The notes beneath the pieces were generated by a model, which worked only from the letters and a program-made list of their open reading frames with translations, searched no databases and was not told the DNA's origin. A DNA stretch of 64,000 nt from Catenaria anguillulae PL171 (taxonomy: Eukaryota > Blastocladiomycota > Blastocladiomycetes > Blastocladiales > Catenariaceae): the NCBI GenBank assembly GCA_002102555.1, contig MCFL01000044.1, positions 1-64,000 of the forward strand, in the 5' to 3' direction. Both the position numbers and the translations under genes were made by a program. Positions 54,455-64,000 of this stretch are shown one piece after another; position 1 is the first letter of the stretch; each line of letters begins with the position of its first letter.

Positions 54455-54680
54455 ACAAGCAGCCTATGTACTGAGGGAGATAGACCATTGATACACAAAG
54501 ACACAAGCTCATACACACAAACACACGACTCCTTGGACTTGGCACTTGGGTACTTGCTTGGGGCCTTGGACCTTTGGCTTGATTCCGGTCTTGTACAACC
54601 ACCAACAGAGGGTGGGCAAAGCAAGAATGCAAGCAATGCAGGTGCAGGGGCTGGGAGGCCAGGGACAGAAGGAGGCAATG
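54455..54680 (-). mobile_element. SINE family A 3' part, left palindrome arm
   Basis: From the tail CAGTACATAGGCTGCTTGTA (minus strand) to the mid-body, where it ends at the spacer. The head is missing. Confidence 0.82.
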
Positions 54681-54835
54681 CATAGAGCGGTAGACTGTAG
54701 AAGGAGATGTATAAAGCGTTGTCTTGCAAAGAGGACACAATACAATCAGCATTGAAGGTGAACAACTCTGAACAGTAACTCCAACTCCAAACACCCCAAA
54801 CACACCTGTCACGCATGGTCATGACACCCAGCCCC

Positions 54836-55032
54836 TGCACCTGCATTGCTTGCATTCTTGCTTTGCCCACCCTCTGTTGGTGGTTGTATAAGACCGGAAT
54901 CAAGCCAAAGGTCCAAGGCCCCAAGCAAGTACCCAAGTGCCAAGTCCAAGGAGTTGTGTGTTTGTGTGTATGAGCTTGTGTCTTTGTGTATCAATGGTCT
55001 ATCTCCCTCAGTACATAGGCTGCTTGTATGAA
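54836..55032 (+). mobile_element. SINE family A 3' part, right palindrome arm
   Basis: Mirror image of 54455-54680, starting in the body at CCCCTGCACCTGCATTGC and ending at GGCTGCTTGTATGAAAATAA. Confidence 0.82.
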
Positions 55033-55043
55033 AATAAATAGGC

Positions 55044-55534
55044 GCCAAGAGTCAACGGCTGTCTCAGTCCGGGGGCTTTCAGCAGACTTCAAGGCCTTGG
55101 GCTCCAGGCTTGATCAGGCGGCGGCTGAAAGTGCGCGCCCTTTGCAGCTGCCCGTAGCTGTGGAGGACACGCTCAAGAAGCTGTCAATGGACATGGATGA
55201 TGTATGGGAGCGGCTTGACGGGATGGACGAGAAGGTGGATGCAGTGTGCCGTGCCGCCAGCCGTCGTTGAGTTGTTTTGTGTTTCTCCCCTCCCTTTTCC
55301 CCCTCTCCTTTCTCCCTCCCCCTCCCACGTCCCTTCTCTCGCGCTCAAGGCCTTAAATGGCTCCTGCTACCACTTGCTTGCCTTCCTTTTACTTGCTTGT
55401 GCCACCCTTGTGGTGGGTGTATTGACATATTCCCTTCCTGCTTTTGACCTCTTTTGGCAAGCTTTTGTGTTGGTAATGTCATTTGCATAATACATGTAGT
55501 AGAGATTCAAAAAAAAAAAAAAAAAAAAAAAAAA
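55044..55534 (+). mobile_element. ORF1-only retroposon, 3' fragment (copy 3)
   Basis: C-terminal ORF1-like coding (LSADFKALGSRLDQAAAESA, then DMDDVWERLDGMDEKVDAV) to the stop at 55270. A pyrimidine-rich 3' UTR follows, homologous to 40939-41157, ending AATACATGTAGTAGAGATT plus A27. Duplication TGAAAATAAATAGGC at 55029-55043 and 55535-55549. It entered after the palindrome formed, since the left arm lacks it. Confidence 0.85.
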
Positions 55535-55875
55535 TGAAAATAAATAGGCATCCACAATGCCAACCAAATGAGCGTTGTCATACACTTGCAACAACTTTGG
55601 GCAAAAGTGCAGCCAGTCAAGGGAAGCAGCAACACAAAGCAAAACTGACTACAGCTTGGTCCTCTCAAGGCAAGCACTGCATGACCCACCTGTGGATGCC
55701 TATGTCAACGCACAATACTTCCCAAGTTCCTTCCCCCATCATCCAAGTAACTGTGTTGTGTGGTTGTGTGTCCTTGAACGTCATTACAAGTGCAATTGAC
55801 TGAGTTTAATTTATTTTTCTTATAAAATACAGCAAAATTGACTACACATGCTGCTGAGCCATGCAGACAGTCTGG

Positions 55876-56038
55876 TCATTCTTGACCCCTACTGCCACTC
55901 GCCTGCCTTCTCTTGCTTGCCTGTGCCTCCATTCATGGGTGCTTAAGCAACCAGCCTAGTTGCTCTTGTTTCTTGTTCCTGAGCCTCCTTTGTTGGTTTC
56001 ATGTCTTAATGCATGCAGTAGCAATTGGAAAAAAAAGG
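55876..56038 (+). mobile_element. Retroposon 3' UTR fragment
   Basis: Pyrimidine-rich sequence ending AATGCATGCAGTAGCAATT plus As, flanked by CATGCAGACAGTCTGG at 55860-55875 and 56039-56054. Its mirror copy is at the outer end of the left arm (53937-54110), so it predates the inverted duplication. Confidence 0.75.
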
Positions 56039-56054
56039 CATGCAGACAGTCTGG

Positions 56055-56462
56055 GTGCAACAAGTGCATGAGCAAACACCAACATCATTTGATCCTTCAA
56101 TCACAAACAGTGGTAAAAATCTGTGATCACCACTGTTGAGGAAGCAATGCTGCCATTCGGGCAAGAATAGTGCTGTTGTGGCAATTGTAATACCACTGTT
56201 GCCAGGGTGCAAGGGTGTTCATGAAGGGTGTTCCAGCACTGAAAGCCATTGTGATTTTACACCCCCCAGGGCTTAACAGGTGAAATGGCTGGTGCAGCCA
56301 ATATTGGTGCAAACACACTACATGCTAGTGAATTGCCTTTACATTGAATCATAATCCCAAAAAATGAAGCACTGCATGGAAGACACAATAAAATAGGCAG
56401 TAACACACGCACAGCAGCAAGGAAGACTTAAAAAAAAGTCATGTGAAGTGCAGCCCAGGGAC
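56055..56462. other. Intergenic DNA 3' of the IPMK gene
   Basis: No gene. It holds short inverted repeats such as the pair around CAGTGGTAAAAATCTGTGAT and CACCACTGTTG (56108-56140), and an A-run near 56430. It marks the edge between the element-rich region and the host gene island. Confidence 0.5.
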
Positions 56463-57257
56463 CTAATTCACAAGTTGACCCATGGCATCCTGCACAGCCT
56501 TGATTGCATTCTGAACACCAAACAAAAACTGCTGATCCCTTTTAGCTGCCCCACGAGAGTATTCAGAGTGGGCAAAATCAATCCAATGCAAACGGAACGC
56601 GCCACCAGTGTCTGCGCCATCTGCCATTTCTTGGTCAAACACGAGGAAAAGAGAAGTCCCAATAAACTTGCCATCCAGACTATCTGCATGCTTGAGGAAG
56701 GTTGAAAGCTGGCCGTGGATTGAGTGCAGGAGTGCCAATCGATTGTTTGCACAGGCAACGAACTTTGTAAACTCGAGAAACGCGAGACAAATGGTGGATG
56801 CATTGAGTGATTTGCCAAAAGACTTGTCGTATGCAACAAAAGATTGATCTTTGGGGTTGTATAGGCGCATCCCACTCACCCGTAAGCCGACTGAGCCATT
56901 GGTGGTCGATTGAGAAAGTTGAATCATATGATCGCGCTTTGCTTCGGGAGCGTCATCCTCGTGAAGCTGTGTGCCCATCTTGAGGTCCATGACACTCGGG
57001 GTCTTAATACCTTCAAGAAGGTTGGACAGTTTGATGATAAAGGGCATAGGTCGATCCATACGAATGTGCCCCAGTGCATCTGCGGCGGGATCGATATCGC
57101 CAAGGTAAGCAGGCATGAAAGTGAGCATGGGAGACTTGGCAGCGATCGCGTCCACGTAAAACTGGCGCTCCTTGGCCGGGCAAGGCTTGGCGAGGGTGCC
57201 ATTGTCAAGGACCAGAAGGGAATCGTGGCCAGCAACTTGATTTTCAAGCTTTTTCAT
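56463..57257 (-). CDS. Inositol polyphosphate (multi)kinase family protein
   Basis: 264 residues in one exon starting at MKKLENQVAGHD. It phosphorylates inositol polyphosphates (in yeast Arg82/IPMK makes IP4 and IP5 from IP3), acting in nucleus and cytosol. Seen: the family motif PxxxDxKxG as PSVMDLKMG (residues 87-95), the GTSLFLVFD strand (residues 200-208, the SSLL-type motif) and the catalytic IDF as HWIDFAH (residues 224-230). The TTNGSVGLRVSGM segment is typical of the inositol-binding part. Short length and lack of long insertions favour IPMK over IP3-3K or IP6K. It diverges from EMC1 across 332 bp. Confidence 0.9.
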   Translation of the reverse strand: MKKLENQVAGHDSLLVLDNGTLAKPCPAKERQFYVDAIAAKSPMLTFMPAYLGDIDPAADALGHIRMDRPMPFIIKLSNLLEGIKTPSVMDLKMGTQLHEDDAPEAKRDHMIQLSQSTTNGSVGLRVSGMRLYNPKDQSFVAYDKSFGKSLNASTICLAFLEFTKFVACANNRLALLHSIHGQLSTFLKHADSLDGKFIGTSLFLVFDQEMADGADTGGAFRLHWIDFAHSEYSRGAAKRDQQFLFGVQNAIKAVQDAMGQLVN

Positions 57258-57589
57258 TGCGATTGCTTAGTGATTGCTAGGTGCGATGCGACGATGCCGT
57301 TGAGGCAATACATGAAACATTATTCTGCTAGTCAGCTCCACATAAACTGACCAGTGACCACACCCTCTCTTTGTCTCCTGAACGCCAAGATTCAGAGTCC
57401 GTCGATCCGGTTCGATCAGCTGCAGATCGAACCTTGAAAGCAGACAGCAGAAAGGTCGCAATATGAATTATCGGCGGCCGACGCCGATTTCTGGCACTGC
57501 AATGGATTACCATGAATAACACGTCCCATGAAGCATGACTCTGTGAAGTTACATCGCCCCGTCCTCACAGTTCGTCTCGCAGTGCCATC
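57258..57589. promoter_or_regulatory. Shared divergent promoter region of IPMK-like gene and EMC1
   Basis: The 332 bp between two divergent start codons must hold both 5' UTRs and core promoters. No TATA box stands out at a fixed distance. Bidirectional use is inferred from the layout only. Confidence 0.5.
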
Positions 57590-60507
57590 ATGCAACGCAA
57601 AGATTATCGTTTAGCTGCGTCCCTCTCCATCTGGCGGACCACAACATTCGCCGTCATCCTTGGCGTCCTTCTTACGGCAGTTTTGCCCACTGTCGCCCTT
57701 TACCGGGATCAAGCTGGATCGCTCGATTGGCACTATGAATCCTTGGGGGAGCCCGAACAAGTGGCATGGATTCAAAATGACTCTCTTCTGATCCTCCAAT
57801 CCGAACGCGCTTTTGGGGCGGTGACCACAGACTCAACGTTTGGCCCAGGCCTAGGTCAGTACATAGGCGACAGGCATATGTTTTTCAGTCCGCTCTCGAA
57901 TTATGTGCCCTCACACGCCAAGGATACTTTTGTCTCGTTTAGTTTGGCGCCATGCAATCCCTGTGTCCCAGTCTCTCCTCGAGAGTGGAATGTGCAACAA
58001 CCGTACGATGTTTTGGCATGGGCGTTATGCAGATCCTGATGCATACATCTTACCACCGCAAGTTCCTGCGTACAGGCTTCATTTCCGCAACTCATTCTTC
58101 GATCGGGATCACGGTCCAGACTTGGGACCCAATGACTGGCGCTCTCGCTTCTCACGCCTTGATCGATCCCCTCGTGGCGCGCCCCACTCAGTCCGAATTG
58201 GCGTGCGGGCCCGATTCAATGTTTGCCTTTCGTGTTGGCAACCGTGTTCATTTGTTTCAGGACGATGTTAGCTATGCGGGCTCGCTTCGCTCCGAATCTT
58301 GGACCACGAACGCAATCGTCCAAGGCATTAAATGGTCGTCGTCCCGTCTCCTGGTTTTGGGGGTGGAACACCACTCAATCATTTTGCTTGAAGCCCAGTT
58401 TGGTCATGCAGGTCATGCAGAAATGAAGCAAACAACTCTCGCTTCCGGTTCAGATGTGCGTGGTGCCGTGATTGGGGGCTGCACTGTGAACACGTGGGTC
58501 GTCGTACACGCCGGAGAACAGGTCAACTTCTACTTGCTTCCACATTCTGGAGAGCCCATCCTCGTCCCCACGACTGTCCTCATCGAGCAGCGCTTGGGCA
58601 AGGGCGATTTCACGTTCACCCCTATTCCCAACTCGTGTTATGTGCAAATCGACAGTGATTCAACCACCTTGGTCGTCCATCTCGAGCCCAAGAAGCAAGT
58701 TCCCGTTTATCAGGGGCACAAGGCACTTTCCGTATCCGTATCTCCATCCAACAAACGCATCATTGTCGTCTACCCCGCTCGCGTGGTTTCTACCGATGGC
58801 ACGGTTGACACATCCACGGACACTCTATACAGCATCGAAACTGGCGGTGTTCCCGTTGCAAATGCTTTTGCTTCCACGACTCGCGAGTCTTCGCTTTTGC
58901 TTGTGACCGAAGACGGGAATGTGCATCATATTGTCGATGGTGTACGCGTTTGGACCCGCTACGAATCCTTGAGCTCGGTTCGTGCAGCGTTTCTTGTGGA
59001 TTATCCCGAGCGCAAGTCATGGGAAGACGAGGAAGTGGGCGCTGATTTGGTTACTCGGTGGCTCGACCGTTGGGCGAGTCATATCTCATCACTCGTTGAA
59101 GTCGCGTCTCGCTTGGCCAACGGCAATGTGATTGACATCACAGGTTCGGACGCACGCAATTTTGGATTCAAGAAGGTCATTTTCCTCGTGACGGGCAGTA
59201 ATGCGCTTGTTGGCATGGATTCGGAGACGGGGGCTGTTTTGTGGACTCGTTACCTGTCACGCGAGCTGGTAGGCGCAAAGCTTCTTCGGCCAACGACTGG
59301 CAGCGACCCTGCAGTTGTGCTTGTGTCCGCGCATGAGGGCTCCTGGGTTATTGATCCGTTTACGGGCAAAGATGCACCCTCGACTGCTGTGACCGGCAAC
59401 GCCATTCACGATGGCAAAGCTTCAGATATCAAGCGGCCTGTTGTTTACAAGTACCGTATTCGAGGGACCACCATGCAAGGATATCAAGTCTCGCCCAAGA
59501 GCAATGTTTACGTGTCCACATTCAATCTCACCCTGCACGGTGACCGAATCGTCTCCATCGGGATTCCGCACAAGACCAAAGTTGCCTCGGCCGGCCGCGT
59601 CATGAGTGATCGCTCGGTCAAGTACAAGGTCTTGAATGGCAACATTTTAGCAATTGCCACGCAAATCGATGGCACCGTTTTGCGTGTGCAACTCGTGGAT
59701 GCCGCAAACGGGCGCTTGGTGGGCCATTTCGCGCAGCCGGATGTTGATTTCTCTCAACCCATCCACATTCTTCGGGTAGAGCATTGGGCACTCGTCGTTT
59801 ATTGGAACCAGGGCCACTCTGGCCCCGCAGGCTGGACTGCCTCTGTCATCGAAATGCTTGAGGGTGATTCCGAAGCAATCGGTCAGTTTGGCACGCTGGC
59901 AGATCTACCTCCTGTATTGCACGTAGCCTCATTCGCACTACCCCTTCGTGACACGATTACGAGTCTTTCCGTCTCAAAGACAAGGAACGGCGTAACAGTT
60001 CCCGATGTCCTGTACACCACATCGCGGTCTGTCGGAACCATTTCCCGCCGTTTTTTGGATGCTCTACGAGCTTCGACAAGCGAATCGGACGCTGGCGAGT
60101 CCGGGATTCTGCCATACTCGCACATGTTGCCAACGGGAATGGATGACCGCAATTTGCTCAGCCACGAACGCTTTGTTGTTAGCGACAAGTTGTTGAGCAA
60201 ATCAACCGATCTCGAGTCGACATCTGTTGTGTGCGCCTACGGTTTTGACGTGTTTTGCACACGTGTGACACCATCTGGGACGTTTGACCAGTTGTCGGAT
60301 ACTTTTGCGAAACGAACGTTGATTATGACATGCATTGGATTGGGGGTTGCCTGTGTGGTTGCGAATGAATTGGTATGTTGGGGCAAGATGACCAGTTTCG
60401 CATTTTCAATCTTCGTATACTCACTGCCAGTCGAGACACTCCCCTCGGTTTTCTCTTTTCAATTATGATAGGTGCGCCGCAAGCAGCTCAATTCGCAGTG
60501 GAAGTGA
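57590..60507 (+). CDS. EMC1: ER membrane protein complex subunit 1
   Basis: EMC1 is the large lumenal subunit of the EMC, which inserts transmembrane helices into the ER membrane. Seen: an N-terminal hydrophobic signal (residues about 16-37), then YRDQAGSLDWHYESLGEPEQ, matching the family start. A long beta-propeller region follows (TWDPMTGAL, GMDSETGAVLWTRYLSREL), then the DUF1620-like C-terminal half and one transmembrane helix (IMTCIGLGVACVVANELV). Introns: the last is clear (60373-60471, GT-AG), giving the ending VRRKQLNSQWK with stop at 60505-60507. The first is probably 57821-57971, and a short one lies near 58060-58117. The predicted length of about 870 residues fits the family. Confidence 0.92.
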
Positions 60508-60595
60508 CGTGAGGGAAGGTAGAGTACAAGTGCTTCGTCTTGGTATTCGGACAATAATACACAACGCTTTTGTACTTGAATATGTCTGCCAAGGA

Positions 60596-61790
60596 TCACA
60601 AGGAAGAGGTTGGAAAGTCAAGGGGCAGGTCGTCTAATGTACAAGCACCCAATTTGCCTTGTCGGAACGCTGTCACCATAAACAAGGCGGCACGTTGGTG
60701 GTTGGGCCGCCCACCCTTATCGAGAGCACCAATGCGAGTGGCAACGAAGTCAAGTATGGAATCGAAAGACCATCCCGTCCCATGCGGATCAACAGCCTCT
60801 TTGGGCAGGCCAAAATAGCTCAGCAATCCTTCTTGCCGGCGGACACGTAACGCAAACACTAAGTAGTCTGCAAGATTGACTTCTCCTGCAACGTGATCAC
60901 GGATACCACCCGTCAAAGCGAGGCGGAAAATCAGCTCTGGGTCACGCTGAGCGGGGTCAATGATACCAGGAGAATCCAGGACGTAAACTCGAGGATCGTC
61001 AATGAGGATAATGGGGGTGTTTGATAACGATCGAGTGACGCCAGGCTGCCCACCAGTGGTGGCCGCCTTTTTCCGTCCCGAGGCCATGCTGCGAAGCGAG
61101 TTCAACAACGTGGATTTCCCGACATTGGGTGTTCCGATGACCATTGCGGTAATAGACGGCTGGCGAAGAGGATCCTTGCGCGCGAGGTCTGCGTTTCGTG
61201 GGGAGACGAGTTGGACGTGAGCAGATCACGACATGTCGGACGAGCATGCCCAAGGATTTAACCCTGAGATGGACGCTGAAAGGGGCCTTTCACGAGTGCT
61301 CGAGGCAATAAGCACAGAACCAGCGTACCTTTTAGTGTGGAAATGATGGGCTTTAGCGACGCGGCAGATTGCAACGAAGTTGGGAACACCTTGGTTGGCA
61401 CTTGAGCTCGGGATGCAATGTGGGCGCAAAATGCGGCCGTAGTCGGAGGGTGCGCCAAGTCTGCCTTATTGAGCAAAATGAAATGGGGCTTGTTGGAGCG
61501 GACAACGAGCCTCTCAAAGTGTGGATTCACAGCGGAAAGGGGCACACGGGCATCGCGACATTCAATAATGACATCGACGAGACGCAGTCGGGATTGTACA
61601 TCGCGCAGGCCTTTGCGCATGTGGCCAGGAAACCAGTTGATGGCATTGGCTGCAAGATGAGGGGGAGCTGGTGTGGCATATGGTTGTTTGTGTTGTTTGT
61701 GGTTGTGAATGTTGTGGCTGTGGGAAATGGCAAAAGAAAATGGGCACTATACTTTGCCTGAAGTATGCATAAATTCTTACGTGGGACCAT
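60596..61790 (-). CDS. MTG1: Mitochondrial ribosome-associated GTPase 1 (three exons)
   Basis: Exons: 61790-61781 (10 nt), 61649-61329 and 61188-60596, joined by GT-AG introns of 131 and 140 nt. Total 924 nt, 307 residues, starting MVPPNAINWFPGHMRKGL. It is a circularly permuted GTPase acting in mitoribosome large-subunit assembly. G4 NKADL comes first, then G1 GTPNVGKST, G2/G3 with TTGGQPGVTRSL and DSPGIID, and a C-terminal HxxRxxx-type helical domain. Size and order match human MTG1 (334 residues). It converges with EMC1, with stop codons 88 bp apart. No obvious presequence is seen. Confidence 0.92.
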
Positions 61791-62200
61791 GCATTGGATT
61801 TGGCGTCCTTCTCAGTTCCAATGGCCACTAAGGCCACCCAAGGCCACAACAACGGGCCACAATTTTGCAGGATATCATATGCCAACCAAGAACGATCGGC
61901 AGGCATGCATCGACAGCCGTGTCTTGTCCTGTCAAGGACTCCCACTTGCGTGTCGTACATCATGAAGTCTACAGCTTTCACCAGGAGTTCTTCTTCCACG
62001 GCGGCCTGACCACTGGCTTGACCGAGGAGAATGATTATCACGAGATAAAAGCACTCCCACTTTATGCATTCAGCTTGCCCGCTGTCCTCGAGCTTTGGCT
62101 TGGCTTCTCCATCACGACCACAGGCTGTCATAGTCCATTGTCTTCTGCCGCCGCGTTCTCCACACACGATCAGCGTTCCCACATCTCTTCACGTGCGACA
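61791..62200. promoter_or_regulatory. Divergent promoter region of MTG1 and AP-2 alpha
   Basis: 410 bp between two divergent starts. Open frames on both strands here lack known motifs and codon continuity with the genes. Two-way promoter use is inferred from layout. Confidence 0.45.
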
Positions 62201-64000
62201 ATGTCCAAAAATTCCACTTCGTCGGCCGAAATGAAGGGCCTTCATGCTTTCATCTCCGACATACGCGCATGTTCGTACGACCTTCTCGGATGAGTAACTC
62301 CCGCTTGATCACGTAGATCCGTTAACGAGGTGCCTCGCCAACCTCTCTTACTCACTCTTCAGGTCGGTCCCGCGATGCCGAGGAAAAGCGTATCAACAAA
62401 GAGCTCGGCCACATCCGTCAAAAGTTTAAAGATGGTAACATGACCGGCTATGATCGCAAGAAATATGTCTGCAAGCTGCTGTACATGTACATCCTTGGGT
62501 ACCGAGTCGATTTCGGTCACGTCGAGGCCGCCAACCTGCTCGCGTCCGCAAAGTACAAAGAAAAGCACATTGGTTACTTGGCTGTAACTTTGCTTTTCAA
62601 CGAGAACTCAGATACTGTCCATTTGGTCATCAACTCGTTCAAAAAGGACCTCGACCTTGAAAACGATACGGTCAACTCCCTCGTGCTTTCAGCTATTGCC
62701 AATATTGGCGGTGCGACTCTTGCAGAAACCCTTGGACAAGACGTGTTCAAGAAGCTCACGGCAGCCACGTCGTCTCCGTTTGTCAAGAAAAAGGCCGCTC
62801 TGTGCCTTCTCAAGCTTTATCGCAAACATCCATCCTGCTTTCAGCCCGAAGAATGGGCCGAACGCATTGTCCCACTCATTGGTCATTCGGACTTTGGCGT
62901 AGCTACCTCTGTCACCTCCTTGATCCACACCCTTGCAGCCGAGAATCCAAACACCTGGTTGGCCGCCGTTCACAAGGCAGCAGAGCGTCTTTCCCAGATT
63001 ATTCTTTTTCGATCTTTCGGCGCCAACGATACGTACTATAAGATTCCGGCACCCTGGCTCCAGATTAAGCTTCTCCGCCTTCTTCAGCTCTTTGATGCAC
63101 CGTCCACTGCAGGTGACAAAGATTCCATTTCCAGCGTACTCAATGCTATCGCCAGTGGTTGTGCAGATCAACCGAAGAATCCTCAGCAAGCCAACGCCCA
63201 AAACGCAGTTTTCTTCGAGGCGCTTCGTCTTGCTTTGCAATGGCGCTATGAACCCACATCAACATTTCTCATGGAAGCGACCAAATTGCTCGCCCGATTT
63301 CTCACCGCCAAAGATCTCAACGCCCGTTACTTGACCCTGGACGCTTATGCTACCATTCTCAACTTGGGCATTGCGTTGCCAGGAATGCAGGATCAAGAAG
63401 CGTCGATTGTCGGGGCTTGCCGTGACCGAGATGTGTCTGTCCGCCAGCAGGCTCTCGATGTTCTGTATCGGATGGCTACGCCCAACAATGGACCGGGTAT
63501 TGTGACCGAGCTCGTTCGTTTGCTCAGCACCAGTGAACCGTCAATGAAGGAAGTTTTGGTCTTGCGCATAGCTATCCTGGCGGAAAAGTTTTTCCATCGT
63601 TCAATTGGTATTTTGAAACCATGTGCGAAGTTCTCGTCAAAGCCAGTGATTTTGCGTCAGAAGACGTGTGGCATCGGATGGTCCAGAGGTTCTCGTTGTT
63701 GACGTCGGACCAATCAGCCCCGCTGATGCGCACCGCTTTCGCGCACATTCAATCACCGTCATGCCCCGATCGCTTATTGCAACTCAGCGTCTACCTCTTG
63801 GGAGAACGTGCCGATGTTTTGTGTGGAGGAGATGGACCAGAGGCTGTTGCTCCGGCCGATATTTTTCAAGCCGTTCATCGGCATTACGTTTACGCTTCGA
63901 CGCCGACAAAGTGCCTCATCCTTACGTCCTATGTCAAGCTGGTCAATCTCTTCCCCGAGATCCGTCCACTCTTTGAAATGGTTCTCAGTGCCCATTTGCA
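62201..64000 (+). CDS. AP-2 complex subunit alpha (alpha-adaptin), N-terminal part
   Basis: Exon 1 62201-62270, intron 62271-62362 (GT...CAG), exon 2 from 62363 on past the window edge. It starts MSKNSTSSAEMKGLHAFISD and continues with RSRDAEEKRINKELGHIRQK, the conserved start of alpha-adaptins. KKYVCKLLYMYILGYRVDFG and the HEAT-repeat trunk follow (PFVKKKAALCLLKLYRKHP). It links cargo, PtdIns(4,5)P2 and clathrin at the plasma membrane during endocytosis. After AILAEK near 63588 the frame shifts by one base: the homologous sequence continues as WYFETMCEVLVKASDF in the next frame. A T5 run at 63589-63593 is the likely site. The C-terminal half lies outside the window. Confidence 0.93.

Larger units (their letters stand above)
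53937..56038. repeat. Long palindrome (inverted repeat with about 700-bp arms)
   Basis: The left arm 53937-54680 is the reverse complement of 54836-55043 plus 55535-56036. The spacer is 54681-54835. The right arm is interrupted at 55044-55534 by an ORF1-only retroposon 3' end. A 225-nt stretch (54189-54413 against 55575-55799) encodes an identical frame of 74 residues on opposite strands, so arm identity is near 100 per cent there. The arms contain SINE-A 3' halves, a SINE-C-like tail and a retroposon 3' UTR. Confidence 0.9.

Noticed and set aside
61562-62182. 206-codon minus-strand frame between MTG1 and AP-2 alpha
   Set aside because: It overlaps MTG1 exon 2 and intron 1 in the wrong frame and has no recognisable domain.

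Overview
This is a eukaryotic nuclear window, most likely from a fungus and perhaps an early-diverging (chytrid-like) one. That placement is inference. It rests on fungal-looking single-copy genes with short GT-AG introns at the right end (an IPMK-type inositol polyphosphate kinase, EMC1, the mitochondrial GTPase MTG1 and AP-2 alpha-adaptin) and on LINEs of the APE-RT-RNase H type common in fungi.

Layout. About 56 kb (1-56,040) is a stack of transposable elements nested in one another, with a small tRNA cluster buried in it. 1-4,588 (-): coding part of a Ty3/gypsy fossil running off the left edge. 4,741-6,660 (-): a retroposon with only an ORF1-like protein, broken up by SINEs. 6,873-18,217: a tRNA cluster (Leu-CAG, initiator Met, Gln-CTG, Arg-ACG, Gln-TTG) whose Gln-CTG gene is split by LINE-A (7,483-17,186). 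That LINE carries a solo LTR, a SINE and a second LINE (LINE-B, 9,822-13,249). 18,978-19,206: a Harbinger-type MITE. 20,103-27,289: a LINE-B copy inside what looks like a host coding exon. 28,145-about 41,333: a second Ty3/gypsy fossil, interrupted by LINE, SINE and ORF1-only insertions. 41,334-41,990: an inverted pair of SINEs. 42,418-49,010 (-): a third LINE-B copy. 49,844-53,405: gag and LINE-A remnants. 53,411-56,038: nested SINEs and a long palindrome.

Host island, 56,463-64,000. IPMK and EMC1 diverge from a 332-bp spacer, EMC1 and MTG1 converge with 88 bp between stop codons, and MTG1 and AP-2 alpha diverge from about 410 bp. This compact spacing contrasts with the neighbouring element graveyard.

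How the elements may work together. LINE-A, the ORF1-only retroposon and several short 3'-end fragments finish in related 3' motifs before an A-tail. This fits a LINE reverse transcriptase that recognises the 3' end and is shared with parasites. SINE families A, C and D share one tRNA-like head but carry different bodies and tails. Family B has another tRNA-like head with a tail resembling family C. Target-site duplications of 8-18 bp allow much of the insertion order to be read.
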